Shown here: one piece after another, positions 12,862 through 21,079 of the stretch | How the letters are laid out: the number at the start of each line of letters is the position of its first letter | Position numbering within the stretch: position 1 is the first letter of the stretch | NCBI GenBank assembly: GCA_051011595.1 | Contig: JBPCTQ010000319.1 | Span: 1-26,866, forward strand | DNA from: JAOUEE01 sp051011595 | Lineage (GTDB): Bacteria > Actinomycetota > Acidimicrobiia > Acidimicrobiales > SHLQ01 | DNA: 26,866 nt | Reading direction: 5' to 3' | Program-made: the position numbers and the translations under genes | Notes under the pieces: model-generated | The model's input: only the letters and a program-made list of their open reading frames with translations | Databases searched by the model: none | Told to the model about the DNA's origin: nothing

Positions 12862-12901
12862 TCTAAGCTGGCGCTTCCACCGTTGTCCAGGAGCTCGCCC
12901 C

Positions 12902-13189
12902 ATGTCCGACGTCATCGACGAAGAACGCCCACCACCCGTGGGCCACGTCAAGGTCGTGTACCTCGGCCCCACCTCCCCGCACTGGGAGATTCGCAGTGAC
13001 TTCGGTGACAGCGCCATGATCGAGTCATTCCGTGACCGCATCAACGCCCGGTTGTTGCTGTTGCCCCCCCACGATCCGCAGTTCCGGCGCAATCGTGAGC
13101 GGGTCAACCGTGACGCCGAACGCGAGAACCTCCTGCTCGAATGGGATCTCGGTTATGACGAGGAAGAAGAAGAAGGCAGCCACCGCTGA
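12902..13189 (+). CDS. Small conserved-looking hypothetical protein
   Basis: A 95-residue soluble protein that I do not recognise. It has a compact core (GHVKVVYLGPTSPHWEIRSDFG, then FRDRINARLLLLPPHDPQFRRNRERVNRDAERENLLLEWD) with alternating strands and a charged helix, and it ends in an acidic run of Glu residues. No Cys, signal peptide or membrane helix is present. AGGAG stands eight bases before ATG 12902, a good ribosome site. The sugar kinase gene follows within five bases or overlaps, so the two are co-transcribed. A role in control of the kinase or of polyphosphate metabolism is only a guess from position. Confidence 0.75.
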   Translation: MSDVIDEERPPPVGHVKVVYLGPTSPHWEIRSDFGDSAMIESFRDRINARLLLLPPHDPQFRRNRERVNRDAERENLLLEWDLGYDEEEEEGSHR

Positions 13190-13193
13190 CCCG

Positions 13194-14123
13194 GTGAAAC
13201 ACCGAATCGGCGTCGACGTCGGCGGGACCAAGATTCTGGTCGCCCGCCTCGAGGGCGACGAGGTCGTCCAGACCAAGAAACGTTCGACCCCACGAACCGG
13301 GGCCGACGACCTCTTCCAGTCGATCTCGGAGATGGTGGAGCGGGTCGATCCCGACCGGTTGGCCGGCACCGTTGGTGTTGGTATCCCCGGCCAGGTCGAT
13401 GCGGCGGCCGGATCGGTGCGGTCGAGCCCCAACATCGCCGGCCTCGACGACGAGGCCGTACCCATCTGCGAGCTGTTGGCGTCGGAGTTGCAGCGGGATG
13501 TGGCCGTCGACAACGACGTGAACGTGGCCACGCTGGCCGAACACCAACTGGGTGCGGCGCAGGGCTTTGACAACGTGCTCGGTGTCTTCGTCGGCACCGG
13601 TGTCGGTGGTGGCCTCATCCTCGATGGACGGCTTCGCCATGGGCCGCGCGGTCTGGCCGGCGAGATCGGTCACATGGTGGTGGTGCATCGCGACGGCGCC
13701 GCCTGTGGTTGTGGTCTGAACGGCCACCTCGAGGCCTACGCAGGGCGGGCGTCGTTGGAGCGACGGGCGCGCGAACGGCATGCCGAGGGGGCCGACACCG
13801 CACTGGTCGAGATCGCGGGCGACGGGCGCATGAAGTCCAGTGTGTGGGCCAAAGCCCTCGACGCGGGCGATCAGCTGGCCCGAGAGCTGATCGACGAGGC
13901 CACCGATGCCCTGGTGGCCGGACTCACCAGCGTGGTGGTCACCGTCGACATCGAGTTCATCGTGTTGGGCGGTGGCATGGCGGATCGTCTCGGAGAACCG
14001 TTCCGCGCCGACCTCGAGCGGGGCATCAATCGGTCGTTGTTCGCCGACGCCAAGGTGGATGTGCGGTGGGCGCAGCTCGGAGACGACTCCGGCGCCATCG
14101 GCGCGGCGTGCCTGTTCTCATGA
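13194..14123 (+). CDS. ROK family sugar kinase (glucokinase-like)
   Basis: About 309 residues with the full ROK layout. IGVDVGGTK is the N-terminal phosphate loop. GVGIPGQVD follows, then VDNDVNVATLAEHQLG with the catalytic Asp, VGTGVGGGLILDG, and GEIGHM with the sugar-binding Glu and His. The zinc site is H..CGCGLNGHLE: the last of the three usual Cys (CxCGxxGC) is His, which may still bind zinc. The likely reaction is phosphorylation of glucose in the cytoplasm. The phosphate donor, ATP or polyphosphate, cannot be told from sequence, but the PPK genes next door make polyphosphate worth testing. GTG 13194 is four bases after the previous stop and gives a typical N-terminus; ATG 13155 is possible and would add a Lys-rich stretch read from the same DNA as the Glu run of the previous gene. 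Confidence 0.87.
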   Translation: MKHRIGVDVGGTKILVARLEGDEVVQTKKRSTPRTGADDLFQSISEMVERVDPDRLAGTVGVGIPGQVDAAAGSVRSSPNIAGLDDEAVPICELLASELQRDVAVDNDVNVATLAEHQLGAAQGFDNVLGVFVGTGVGGGLILDGRLRHGPRGLAGEIGHMVVVHRDGAACGCGLNGHLEAYAGRASLERRARERHAEGADTALVEIAGDGRMKSSVWAKALDAGDQLARELIDEATDALVAGLTSVVVTVDIEFIVLGGGMADRLGEPFRADLERGINRSLFADAKVDVRWAQLGDDSGAIGAACLFS

Positions 14124-14139
14124 TGCGAGGCCGGTCGTC

Positions 14140-15156
14140 GTGACCACCTCGATGATTCACGACGCGGCGTCGGGGGAAGATGGGCCGCCGTCGCCCGACA
14201 TCGACGCCGACCTGTTGTGGATGGCAGCCCAGCACCGTCGTCTGGCGCGGGCACGGTCCGGCATGGCCCTCGCCGCACGACTGCGGTCGTGCGCGCAGGT
14301 GTCGGTCGAGATCGACGAGTTCTTCCGCACCCACGTGTCTGCACATCCACAGCTCACCGGAGACGATCCCGATCAGGGACTGGAGCAGGCAGCACCGTCG
14401 AGCGCCGGCGAGCTGCGGGCGGCACTGGAGGCCATCGCCACCGCCCAGGACGAGTTGTTCGTGCAAGATCTCGGACCCCAGCTGGAGGCGGCCGGTATCC
14501 ACCTCGTGGGCTGGTACGAGCTCGACGACACCGATCAGCGCCGCCTCACCGAGCTCTTCGAGCAGCGCATCTACCCGGTGCTCACCCCGCTGGCCGTTGA
14601 TCCCGGCCATCCCTTCCCGTACGTCTCCGATCTCAGCCTGAATCTGGCCGTGCTGGTCGAGGACCCGGTCGACGGGCGCCGCCACTTCGCCCGGGTGAAG
14701 GTGCCCGGCGCCTTCCATCGGCTGGTGGCGCTGCCCGAGGGTCGCTTCGTTCCCCTCGAGCAGGTGATCGTGGCCCACCTCGGGTGGCTCTTCCCGGGAT
14801 TGTCGGTGTGTGGTCATCACGCCTTCCGGGTCACCCGTGACGGCGCCCCCTCCGGTCGATCCCGCCACTCGAGCTCGGTCGACGGTCGACGGTCGGGGCG
14901 CACCGTGCGGCTCGAGCACCATCAGTCCATGACGAAGGAGATCTCGCAGCTGCTCTGTCGCGAGCTCGACCTCGGCAACATGGCGGTGTACCAACGCCTG
15001 GCCCCGCTCGACCTCACCTGTTTGTTGCCCCTGGCCGACCTGCTCGACCGCCGATCGGCACCCGCGCCTCGCCACACCCCCCGGGTGGTGGCGGTGCTCG
15101 CCGTGTTGATCGTGGTCCTGGTGGTGGCCGCGGCGCTGGTGCTCGCCCTGCGCTGA
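14140..15156 (+). CDS. Truncated PPK1-like protein: N and head domains plus C-terminal membrane anchor
   Basis: A 338-residue protein homologous to the first half of PPK1. Residues ~20-110 match the PPK N domain (VEIDEFFRTHVS against SNLDEFFQVRVAG). Residues ~140-285 match the head domain, with near-identical FEQRIYPVLTPLAVDPGHPF and VPLEQVIVAH. The two phospholipase-D-like catalytic domains and both catalytic His are absent. After LDLTCLLPLADLLDRR the protein switches to a basic linker and a single membrane helix (VVAVLAVLIVVLVVAAALVLAL) that ends at the C-terminus, a tail-anchor shape. A head-domain stretch (EDEAADDLLSLVEMELRRRRFG in PPK1) is replaced by a short Ser/Arg-rich loop. The frame is intact and coding-like, so it is not an evident pseudogene. 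The GTG start follows GAGG at a good distance. It could tether or regulate PPK1 at the membrane (inference). Confidence 0.85.
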   Translation: MTTSMIHDAASGEDGPPSPDIDADLLWMAAQHRRLARARSGMALAARLRSCAQVSVEIDEFFRTHVSAHPQLTGDDPDQGLEQAAPSSAGELRAALEAIATAQDELFVQDLGPQLEAAGIHLVGWYELDDTDQRRLTELFEQRIYPVLTPLAVDPGHPFPYVSDLSLNLAVLVEDPVDGRRHFARVKVPGAFHRLVALPEGRFVPLEQVIVAHLGWLFPGLSVCGHHAFRVTRDGAPSGRSRHSSSVDGRRSGRTVRLEHHQSMTKEISQLLCRELDLGNMAVYQRLAPLDLTCLLPLADLLDRRSAPAPRHTPRVVAVLAVLIVVLVVAAALVLALR

Positions 15157-15197
15157 CTGCTCCAACCCGGCCTCGTTCGACCGATGGGGGGGTGTCC

Positions 15198-15203
15198 TAC
15201 CCT
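15198..15203 (+). promoter_or_regulatory. -10 element TACCCT before ppk1
   Basis: TACCCT fits TANNNT and lies nine bases before ATG 15213. ppk1 may thus have its own promoter, with little or no leader, besides read-through from the upstream genes. Confidence 0.4.
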
Positions 15204-15212
15204 GGGAACCGA

Positions 15213-17321
15213 ATGGCCGCCTCGATGGAACAGCACGACACTGTCCTCGGTGGCTCCGTCGCGGGCGGTTATGACCACAACGACACCCACTTCCTGAACC
15301 GTGAGCTGGGGTGGCTGGCGTTCAACGAGCGGGTCCTGGCCATGGTGGCCGACCCCACGTTTCCGTTGCTCGAACGTGTCCGGTTCTGTGCCATCTGCTC
15401 CAGCAATCTCGACGAGTTCTTCCAGGTCCGAGTAGCCGGTCTCGACGATCAGGTGGCTGCCGGCATCACCTCACGAACTCCGGACGGGCGAACGCCGGCG
15501 AGCCAGCTGGCCGAGATTCGCGACGTCGTCACCATGTTGACCGCTCGCCAGGAAGCCCTCTTCCAGCACGAGCTCCGGCCGGCATTGGCCGAAGCCGATG
15601 TTGTACTCGCCAACTTCGACGAACTCGACGCCGACGAGGTTCGGTTCGTGGCCGACCTGTTCGAGCGTCGTATCTTCCCGGTGCTCACCCCGCTGGCTGT
15701 CGACCCGGGTCACCCCTTCCCCTACATCTCCGACCTCAGCCTGAATCTGGCCGTGGTCGTCGAGGACCCGGCCGACGGCGAGCGGCACTTCGCCCGGTTG
15801 AAGGTCCCCGACTCCCTCGACCGGTTCGTGCGCCTGCCCGGCGGCCATCGCTACGTGCCCCTCGAGCAGGTGATCGTGGCCCATGTCGATCGTCTCTTCC
15901 CCGGCATGCGGATGCTCGAACACCACCCGTTCCGGGTCACCCGCAACGGCGACCTCATCTTCGAGGACGAAGCAGCCGACGATCTGCTGTCGCTCGTCGA
16001 GATGGAGCTGCGTCGCCGGCGGTTCGGGCGGGCCATCCGCCTCGAGATCCACCCGACCATGTCCGATCACGTGCGCGAGTTGCTCAAACGCGAACTCGAC
16101 CTCGACGACGAGGCCATCTACGAGACCTCGGCCCCGCTCGACCTCACCTGCCTGTTCGCCATCGCCGACCTCGACCGGCCCGAGCTCCGGCTTCCCAGCT
16201 GGTCGCCCATCGTCGAACCCGAGTTGGCCCCGGTCGGTGACGACGAGTCGGTTGACGTGTTCGCGGCGATGACCCGATCCGACGTGCTCGTCCACCATCC
16301 CTACACGTCGTTCTCCGACACCGTCACCGAGTTCATCGAACAGGCCGCCGACGACCCCAAGGTCCTGGCCATCAAGATCACCCTGTATCGCACCTCGGGC
16401 GACAGTCCCATCATCGAGGCCCTCATTCGCGCCGCCGAGTCCGGCAAGCAGGTCGCCGTGCTCATCGAGTTGAAGGCTCGCTTCGACGAGCAGGCCAACA
16501 TCACCTGGGCCAAACGGCTGGAGCAGGTCGGCGTACACGTGGCCTACGGGCTGGTCGGGCTGAAGATCCACTCGAAGGTGTGCCTGGTGGTACGCGACGA
16601 GCCCGATGGCCTGCGCCGGTACTGTCACATCGGCACCGGCAACTACAACAGCCGGACGGCGCGTATCTACGAAGACGTGGGGCTGCTCACCGCCCGCGAC
16701 GATCTGGGTGAGGACCTCACCACTCTGTTCAATCAGCTCACCGGCTACGGGCGCGGGGTGGTGTTCAATCAGCTCATCACCGCGCCGGACTGGTTACGCG
16801 ATCACTTCGTCGAGCTCACCCGCCGGGAGATGAGCGCCGAGCACGGTCACATCACGGCCAAGATGAACGCCCTCGTCGACCCGCACATCATCGAGTTGTT
16901 GTACGAAGCGTCCCAGGCCGGCGTGCAGGTCGATCTGCTGGTTCGTGGTATCTGCTGTCTGCGTCCCGGTGTGCCGGGGATCTCCGACAACATCCGCGTG
17001 ATGTCCATCATCGGCCGCTACCTCGAACACAGTCGTATCTACCGTTTCGCCAACGGTGAGGGTCCTGACCGGCCCGTCCACCTCATTGGTTCGGCCGATC
17101 TGATGCCTCGAAACCTGGATCGGCGCGTCGAAGTGCTCGTACCGGTGAGGGGATCCGCGCAGCAGGCCCGGCTGGATGAGATCCTCGATACCGAAGTTTC
17201 GAACCATGGGTTGCGCTGGGATCTCGACGGCGACGGTCGGTGGGTTCGTCAGAGCCAGTACGACGGTGACGTCCATGTTCGATTCCAAGATGTGGCCCTG
17301 CGTCGTCGTTCCGGCGGTTGA
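15213..17321 (+). CDS. ppk1: Polyphosphate kinase 1
   Basis: A 702-residue full-length PPK1, which reversibly moves the terminal phosphate of ATP onto inorganic polyphosphate. Domains in order: N domain (RELGWLAFNERVL ... SSNLDEFFQVRVAG), head domain (RRIFPVLTPLAVDPGHPFPY ...), then two phospholipase-D-like catalytic domains. The phosphorylated His is His453 in LKIHSK, and the second catalytic His is His606 in YLEHSR. KITLYRTS, ELKARFDEQANI, IGTGNYN and SADLMPRNLDRRVE are all family signatures. Length is standard. ATG 15213 is preferred; GTG 15192 and ATG 15225 are alternatives. The upstream neighbour is a truncated homologue and the downstream one a MutT1-like Nudix enzyme, the same ppk1-mutT1 pairing as in mycobacteria. 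Confidence 0.96.
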   Translation: MAASMEQHDTVLGGSVAGGYDHNDTHFLNRELGWLAFNERVLAMVADPTFPLLERVRFCAICSSNLDEFFQVRVAGLDDQVAAGITSRTPDGRTPASQLAEIRDVVTMLTARQEALFQHELRPALAEADVVLANFDELDADEVRFVADLFERRIFPVLTPLAVDPGHPFPYISDLSLNLAVVVEDPADGERHFARLKVPDSLDRFVRLPGGHRYVPLEQVIVAHVDRLFPGMRMLEHHPFRVTRNGDLIFEDEAADDLLSLVEMELRRRRFGRAIRLEIHPTMSDHVRELLKRELDLDDEAIYETSAPLDLTCLFAIADLDRPELRLPSWSPIVEPELAPVGDDESVDVFAAMTRSDVLVHHPYTSFSDTVTEFIEQAADDPKVLAIKITLYRTSGDSPIIEALIRAAESGKQVAVLIELKARFDEQANITWAKRLEQVGVHVAYGLVGLKIHSKVCLVVRDEPDGLRRYCHIGTGNYNSRTARIYEDVGLLTARDDLGEDLTTLFNQLTGYGRGVVFNQLITAPDWLRDHFVELTRREMSAEHGHITAKMNALVDPHIIELLYEASQAGVQVDLLVRGICCLRPGVPGISDNIRVMSIIGRYLEHSRIYRFANGEGPDRPVHLIGSADLMPRNLDRRVEVLVPVRGSAQQARLDEILDTEVSNHGLRWDLDGDGRWVRQSQYDGDVHVRFQDVALRRRSGG

Positions 17322-17369
17322 GCAGTACGCGGCCCCCGATTCCATCCGATGTGACAACATAGGAGCAGT

Positions 17370-17783
17370 GTGAAGCAGATGAGAGCGGTCCGCGCGGCGG
17401 GCGGAGTGGTCACCCAGGTGACCGACAACGGCACTCTCGAGGTGCTGTTGGTTCACCGTCCGGGCTATCGCGACTGGACCTTCCCCAAGGGCAAGGCCGA
17501 CGAAGGTGAACGGTGGCGCGACACGGCGTTGCGCGAAGTCGAGGAGGAGACCGGATACCACTGTCGTCTCCACGCCAAGCTGCCCTCGATCAGCTACCTC
17601 GACCGCAAAGGCCGCGACAAAGAGGTCAGATACTGGGTGATGACCGTCATCTCCGGGACTTTCGCCGCCAACGACGAGGTCGACAAGGTCGAGTGGTTGT
17701 CGGTCGACGACGCCCGCAAGCGTCTCTCCTACAAGCGTGATCACCTGCTGCTCGAGGCGCTGCCGACGTTGGCCCCGGCCTGA
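17370..17783 (+). CDS. Nudix hydrolase, MutT1-like
   Basis: A 137-residue Nudix enzyme with a perfect Nudix box: GKADEGE, seven residues, then REVEEETGY (G-x5-E-x7-RE-x-x-EE-x-G). RPGYRDWTFPKGKADEGE and DEVDKVEWLSVDDARKRLSY closely match the N-terminal half of mycobacterial MutT1, which cleaves 8-oxo-dGTP/8-oxo-GTP or diadenosine polyphosphates. The C-terminal histidine-phosphatase domain of MutT1 is missing here, so this is a single-domain version. AGGAG (17361-17365) precedes the GTG start by four bases. An ATG nine bases later is possible. The position next to ppk1 agrees with a link to polyphosphate or nucleotide pools. Confidence 0.9.
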   Translation: MKQMRAVRAAGGVVTQVTDNGTLEVLLVHRPGYRDWTFPKGKADEGERWRDTALREVEEETGYHCRLHAKLPSISYLDRKGRDKEVRYWVMTVISGTFAANDEVDKVEWLSVDDARKRLSYKRDHLLLEALPTLAPA

Positions 17784-17824
17784 ATCACCCCCACTGCTGC
17801 GATCGACGACGCCGCCACCGACAG

Positions 17825-17830
17825 TAGGAT
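17825..17830 (+). promoter_or_regulatory. -10 element TAGGAT six bases before the MFS gene GTG
   Basis: TAGGAT fits TANNNT and ends six bases before GTG 17837, which predicts a leaderless mRNA. No ribosome binding site is seen before the GTG. Confidence 0.5.
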
Positions 17831-17836
17831 CGACCC

Positions 17837-19468
17837 GTGAGTAACGGGTCCGGCTGGCAACCGCTTGGGAAACCGTCGCGGCCGGCGACGGTCGACAACG
17901 TGCATCTGACCTTGTCGCCGTTCGGTCGTTTGGCCCGAACCCATGCGCTGGGCGCGGCCGGTGATGGCGCCATTGCCTTGGCCCTGGCCGGCTCGATCTT
18001 CTTCAACGTCAGCCCCACGGCGGCTCGCACCAGCATTGCGCTGTATCTGCTGCTCACCATCGCCCCGTTTGCGGTGGTGACACCACTCATCGGGCCACTC
18101 ATCGACCGCATCAAGGGCGGGCGGCGAGGCATGATCATCGGCACCATCATCGGTCGAGCGGTGTTGGCGGTGTGTATGGCGGCCTACATCGACACCTGGT
18201 TGTTGTTCCCGCTGGCTTTTGCCTTGTTGGTGCTGCAGAAGGCCTACGCGGTGGCCAAGAGCGCCATGGTGCCCCGCCTGGTGGCCTCCGACGATGGTCT
18301 GGTCGAGGCCAACTCGAAACTGGCCCTGCTGTCGGCCCTGGCCGGAATGTCCGGGGTGGCCGTGGCCTCGATCTTCGGGTTCATCGGTGGTGAGGCCACC
18401 TGGGCCGCCGGCCTGGCCGCCGTCGTGTACTCGGTTGCCGCCATCCAGTCCTTCTCGGTACCCAAGGTGGTCATCGCCGAGGCCGCTCCGGCCGCCATCG
18501 AGCTGGAAGAGGTTCGCAGCGCCACCATCCGCGTGTCGGCCGTGGCCATGAGCCTGCAGCGGGCCGTGATCGGATTCGTCACCTTCTTGTTGGCGTTCAA
18601 CATCCGTGGGGGAGACGAGGGCATCGATCTGGTGCCCGAGGGTGCAGCCGTCGGTGTGGGCGGGGCGCTGGCCTTGGGCCGCGACGTCATCAGCGATCCG
18701 CCACCCCCGTTCTGGCACTTCGGTGTGGTGGCGCTGGCTGCCGGCGCCGGTGCGTTGATCGGCGCTCGGCTGGCGCCGATCCTGCGCACCAAGGTGAAGG
18801 AGGAGTGGATGCTGCTCGGCACCCTGGTGCTCACGGCGACCGCAGCAACCGCCGCCGCTTTCACCGGAGGGATCGGTGGAGCCTTCCTGATCGCGTTGGG
18901 GGTGAGCAGCGCGGTGGCGTCGGGCAAGCTGGCGTTCGACTCGTTGGTGCAGCGCGACGCACCCGATGCCAACTACGGCCGCTGGTTCGCCAAGTTCGAG
19001 GCTCGTTTCCAGCTGGCCTGGGTGTTCGGCGCGTTCTTCCCGGTGGTCATCAACTTCAAAGGCGACACCGGGGTCCGGGTGGCGTATGTGTTGGTGGCCG
19101 GCGTTGCGGCCCTGGCCGCCCTGGTGTATTTCGTCGTGACCCGCCCTCGTTTCCAGGATCGACTGCGCCGGCTGGCGCCTCCACCTGCGGCCGACGCCAC
19201 GCCGCAGCCGCCCGCCGACACCACCGAGGCCCTGCCCACCGAGGGAGCCGCGGTGGCCGATCCCACGGGTGTGGTGGCGCCGCTGCCCGCCCCCACCGCG
19301 GCCCTACCCGCGCCGCCGATGGCCGCCACCGGAACCGAGCTGGGGGGATCCGACACCACCACCTCGATCGAGCAGCCGCCTGATCCCACCGCGCCGACGT
19401 GGGGCCAGACGGCGCCACCGGTGGTCACCAGCGTCGAAGGTGTCGAGGTCGACGAACCCGAATCCTGA
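17837..19468 (+). CDS. Major facilitator superfamily (MFS) transporter with long disordered tail
   Basis: A 543-residue inner-membrane protein. The first ~430 residues contain many hydrophobic helices in the MFS order. IGPLIDRIKGGRRGMI matches the conserved loop 2-3 motif (G..aDr.gRr), and QKAYAVAKSAMVPRLV is typical of the drug/lysophospholipid-type MFS branch. A second-half loop (IRGGDEGIDLVPEG ... RDVISDPPPPF) is longer than usual. The last ~110 residues are a cytoplasmic Pro/Ala/Thr-rich disordered tail. Substrate unknown. The gene converges with the beta-propeller gene, with only six bases between their stops. The start is GTG, supported by the leaderless-type promoter. Confidence 0.83.
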   Translation: MSNGSGWQPLGKPSRPATVDNVHLTLSPFGRLARTHALGAAGDGAIALALAGSIFFNVSPTAARTSIALYLLLTIAPFAVVTPLIGPLIDRIKGGRRGMIIGTIIGRAVLAVCMAAYIDTWLLFPLAFALLVLQKAYAVAKSAMVPRLVASDDGLVEANSKLALLSALAGMSGVAVASIFGFIGGEATWAAGLAAVVYSVAAIQSFSVPKVVIAEAAPAAIELEEVRSATIRVSAVAMSLQRAVIGFVTFLLAFNIRGGDEGIDLVPEGAAVGVGGALALGRDVISDPPPPFWHFGVVALAAGAGALIGARLAPILRTKVKEEWMLLGTLVLTATAATAAAFTGGIGGAFLIALGVSSAVASGKLAFDSLVQRDAPDANYGRWFAKFEARFQLAWVFGAFFPVVINFKGDTGVRVAYVLVAGVAALAALVYFVVTRPRFQDRLRRLAPPPAADATPQPPADTTEALPTEGAAVADPTGVVAPLPAPTAALPAPPMAATGTELGGSDTTTSIEQPPDPTAPTWGQTAPPVVTSVEGVEVDEPES

Positions 19469-19474
19469 CCGGTC

Positions 19475-21037
19475 TCAGCCCGGGTCGGCCAGCGCGTGGA
19501 ACTGCCCGCCTCGGGTACCGACGTAGATTCCGCCGTCCCATACGGCCGGGGTCGATTCGATGCAGCCGCCCAGATTCACGCTCCATAACTCGACCGGAGT
19601 GGTCGAGGTGTCGCTCGCGTCGTATCCGTGGAGCACACCGTTGCAGTCACCCATGATGAGCGTGTCGTCGACGATGACCGGGGACTGCCAGGTCGGGCCC
19701 TGGAGTTTCATCGACCACCGCTCCTCGCCCGACTGGCGATCGAGTCCGAGCACCACTCCTTCGTCGGTGGGCACGATCACGATGTCTTCGTACAGCGCAG
19801 GGGTGGCCCAGACTCCGGAGTCGATGTAGGGCCGTTCGTCGCGTTTCCAGACCAGCGGATCGTCGGGCTGAGTCGGGTCGAGTTTGATGATCTGGCCCAC
19901 TTCCTGGGACCGACCCGTACCTCGTTCGTACTCGACGCCGACGTAGAGCATGCCCTCCTCGTCGATGGCGATGGTGCCGTCGACATCGTCGCCCGTCCAG
20001 TAGCGGAAGACCCGTTCCGGGGGAACGCCATCGGCCAGCTCGGTGATGTCCCATCCCTGCACCAACCCTCCCGAGTTGGCGAAGTACAACGTGTTGCCGG
20101 AGATGGCCACGCTGGACTCGATCGACACGTTGCTGCCCACGGCCTGCACCAACTCGTCGTCCCAACCGGGTGCGTTGAACACCAGCTCGGGATCGACGGT
20201 GACCTGGCCCTCGTCGTCGTAGCCGCGGTTGAGCTTCACGATGTGCAGCTGGCTGTTCTCGCCGCCTTCGAAGAGGTAGTCGTCGATGACCAGTGCGGCC
20301 CCATCCCAGTCGTTGTTCCAGAGGATGGGCGACACCGCGTCGGCGGCCAGCGACCACAGCTCCTCGGCCGCATCGGGCCGGTCGAACGCCACCACCCGGA
20401 AGAAGTCGTCACGGGAACCGGTGTAGAGCAGCGGGAAGCCGTCGGGATCGATGGTGACCGAACCCTTGATGATGTCGCCCACCGGGAAGTCGGGGAGGAT
20501 CTGCTCTCCGGTGTCGGCGTCGAGGAAATGCACCGCACTCTCGTAGCTGCCGAAGGCGACCCACGTGCGGTCGTCGTAGCGGAACACCGATGGCTGGCCG
20601 GTCCAGCCCGTGCCACACCATTCGGTGGTGGAATCACCTACCGTCGACAACGAGCACAACGAACCCGACGCCGGAAACGTCCATCTGATCTCGGGAGTGG
20701 AGGGAACCGGCCCCTGGCCGTAGTAGGTGCGGGTGGGGTTTCCCCGGAAGGTGAGCAGGCCTTCCACTTCGGTGGTCCACGGCTGACCCGACGACGCTGG
20801 ATCGACCCAACCGTCGTACGGGGGGATCGTGGTGGTGCTGGAGGTGGTGGTGGGTGCCGGCCTGGTGGTGGGGGCCGCCCTCGCCACGGGCGCCGACGAG
20901 GTCGGTGCTGCGGTCTCGGCTCCCTCCTCATCGGACGTGCGGTCGGCCAGCACGGTGACGAGCGCGAACAGGCCCACCAGCAGAGCCACCATTGCGCCCC
21001 CGAGCAGCAGGACGCGCCCGTTGTCGGAGCTACTCAC
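19475..21037 (-). CDS. Membrane-anchored PQQ-like beta-propeller protein
   Basis: A 520-residue extracytoplasmic protein. An uncleaved N-terminal helix (residues ~8-30) is followed by a Thr/Pro/Ala-rich linker (~40-75) and a beta-propeller (~90-520). The blades show the repeated outline of a short strand, Gly-rich turn and W or Y with a G.v.ALD-like end: VVLGLDRQSGEERWSMKL, VLHGYDASDTSTTPVELWSV, VYVGTRGGQFHAL-like terminal blade. This is the PQQ/quinoprotein-like repeat family. No quinone ligands are recognised, so it is more likely a binding or scaffold protein like BamB than an enzyme. Cys pairs in the propeller could form disulfides outside the cell. The GTG start faces the DUF983 gene across a 102-base divergent region. 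Confidence 0.83.
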   Translation of the reverse strand: MSSSDNGRVLLLGGAMVALLVGLFALVTVLADRTSDEEGAETAAPTSSAPVARAAPTTRPAPTTTSSTTTIPPYDGWVDPASSGQPWTTEVEGLLTFRGNPTRTYYGQGPVPSTPEIRWTFPASGSLCSLSTVGDSTTEWCGTGWTGQPSVFRYDDRTWVAFGSYESAVHFLDADTGEQILPDFPVGDIIKGSVTIDPDGFPLLYTGSRDDFFRVVAFDRPDAAEELWSLAADAVSPILWNNDWDGAALVIDDYLFEGGENSQLHIVKLNRGYDDEGQVTVDPELVFNAPGWDDELVQAVGSNVSIESSVAISGNTLYFANSGGLVQGWDITELADGVPPERVFRYWTGDDVDGTIAIDEEGMLYVGVEYERGTGRSQEVGQIIKLDPTQPDDPLVWKRDERPYIDSGVWATPALYEDIVIVPTDEGVVLGLDRQSGEERWSMKLQGPTWQSPVIVDDTLIMGDCNGVLHGYDASDTSTTPVELWSVNLGGCIESTPAVWDGGIYVGTRGGQFHALADPG

Positions 21038-21079
21038 AGCGATGAGGGGATGCCGTCGGTTCGACGAATCATCGTGGGA

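Noticed and set aside
14140..15156. The truncated PPK1-like gene as a simple pseudogene fragment
   Set aside because: The frame is intact with a good start signal, coding-like composition throughout, and a designed-looking C-terminal membrane helix instead of a random end. Comparative data could still change this.
14026..15165. Minus-strand frame of 379 codons opposite the truncated PPK1-like gene
   Set aside because: Shadow frame with no recognisable domain; the plus frame aligns with PPK1.
15471..16628. Minus-strand frame of 385 codons opposite ppk1
   Set aside because: Shadow frame; PPK1 catalytic motifs are on the plus strand without doubt.
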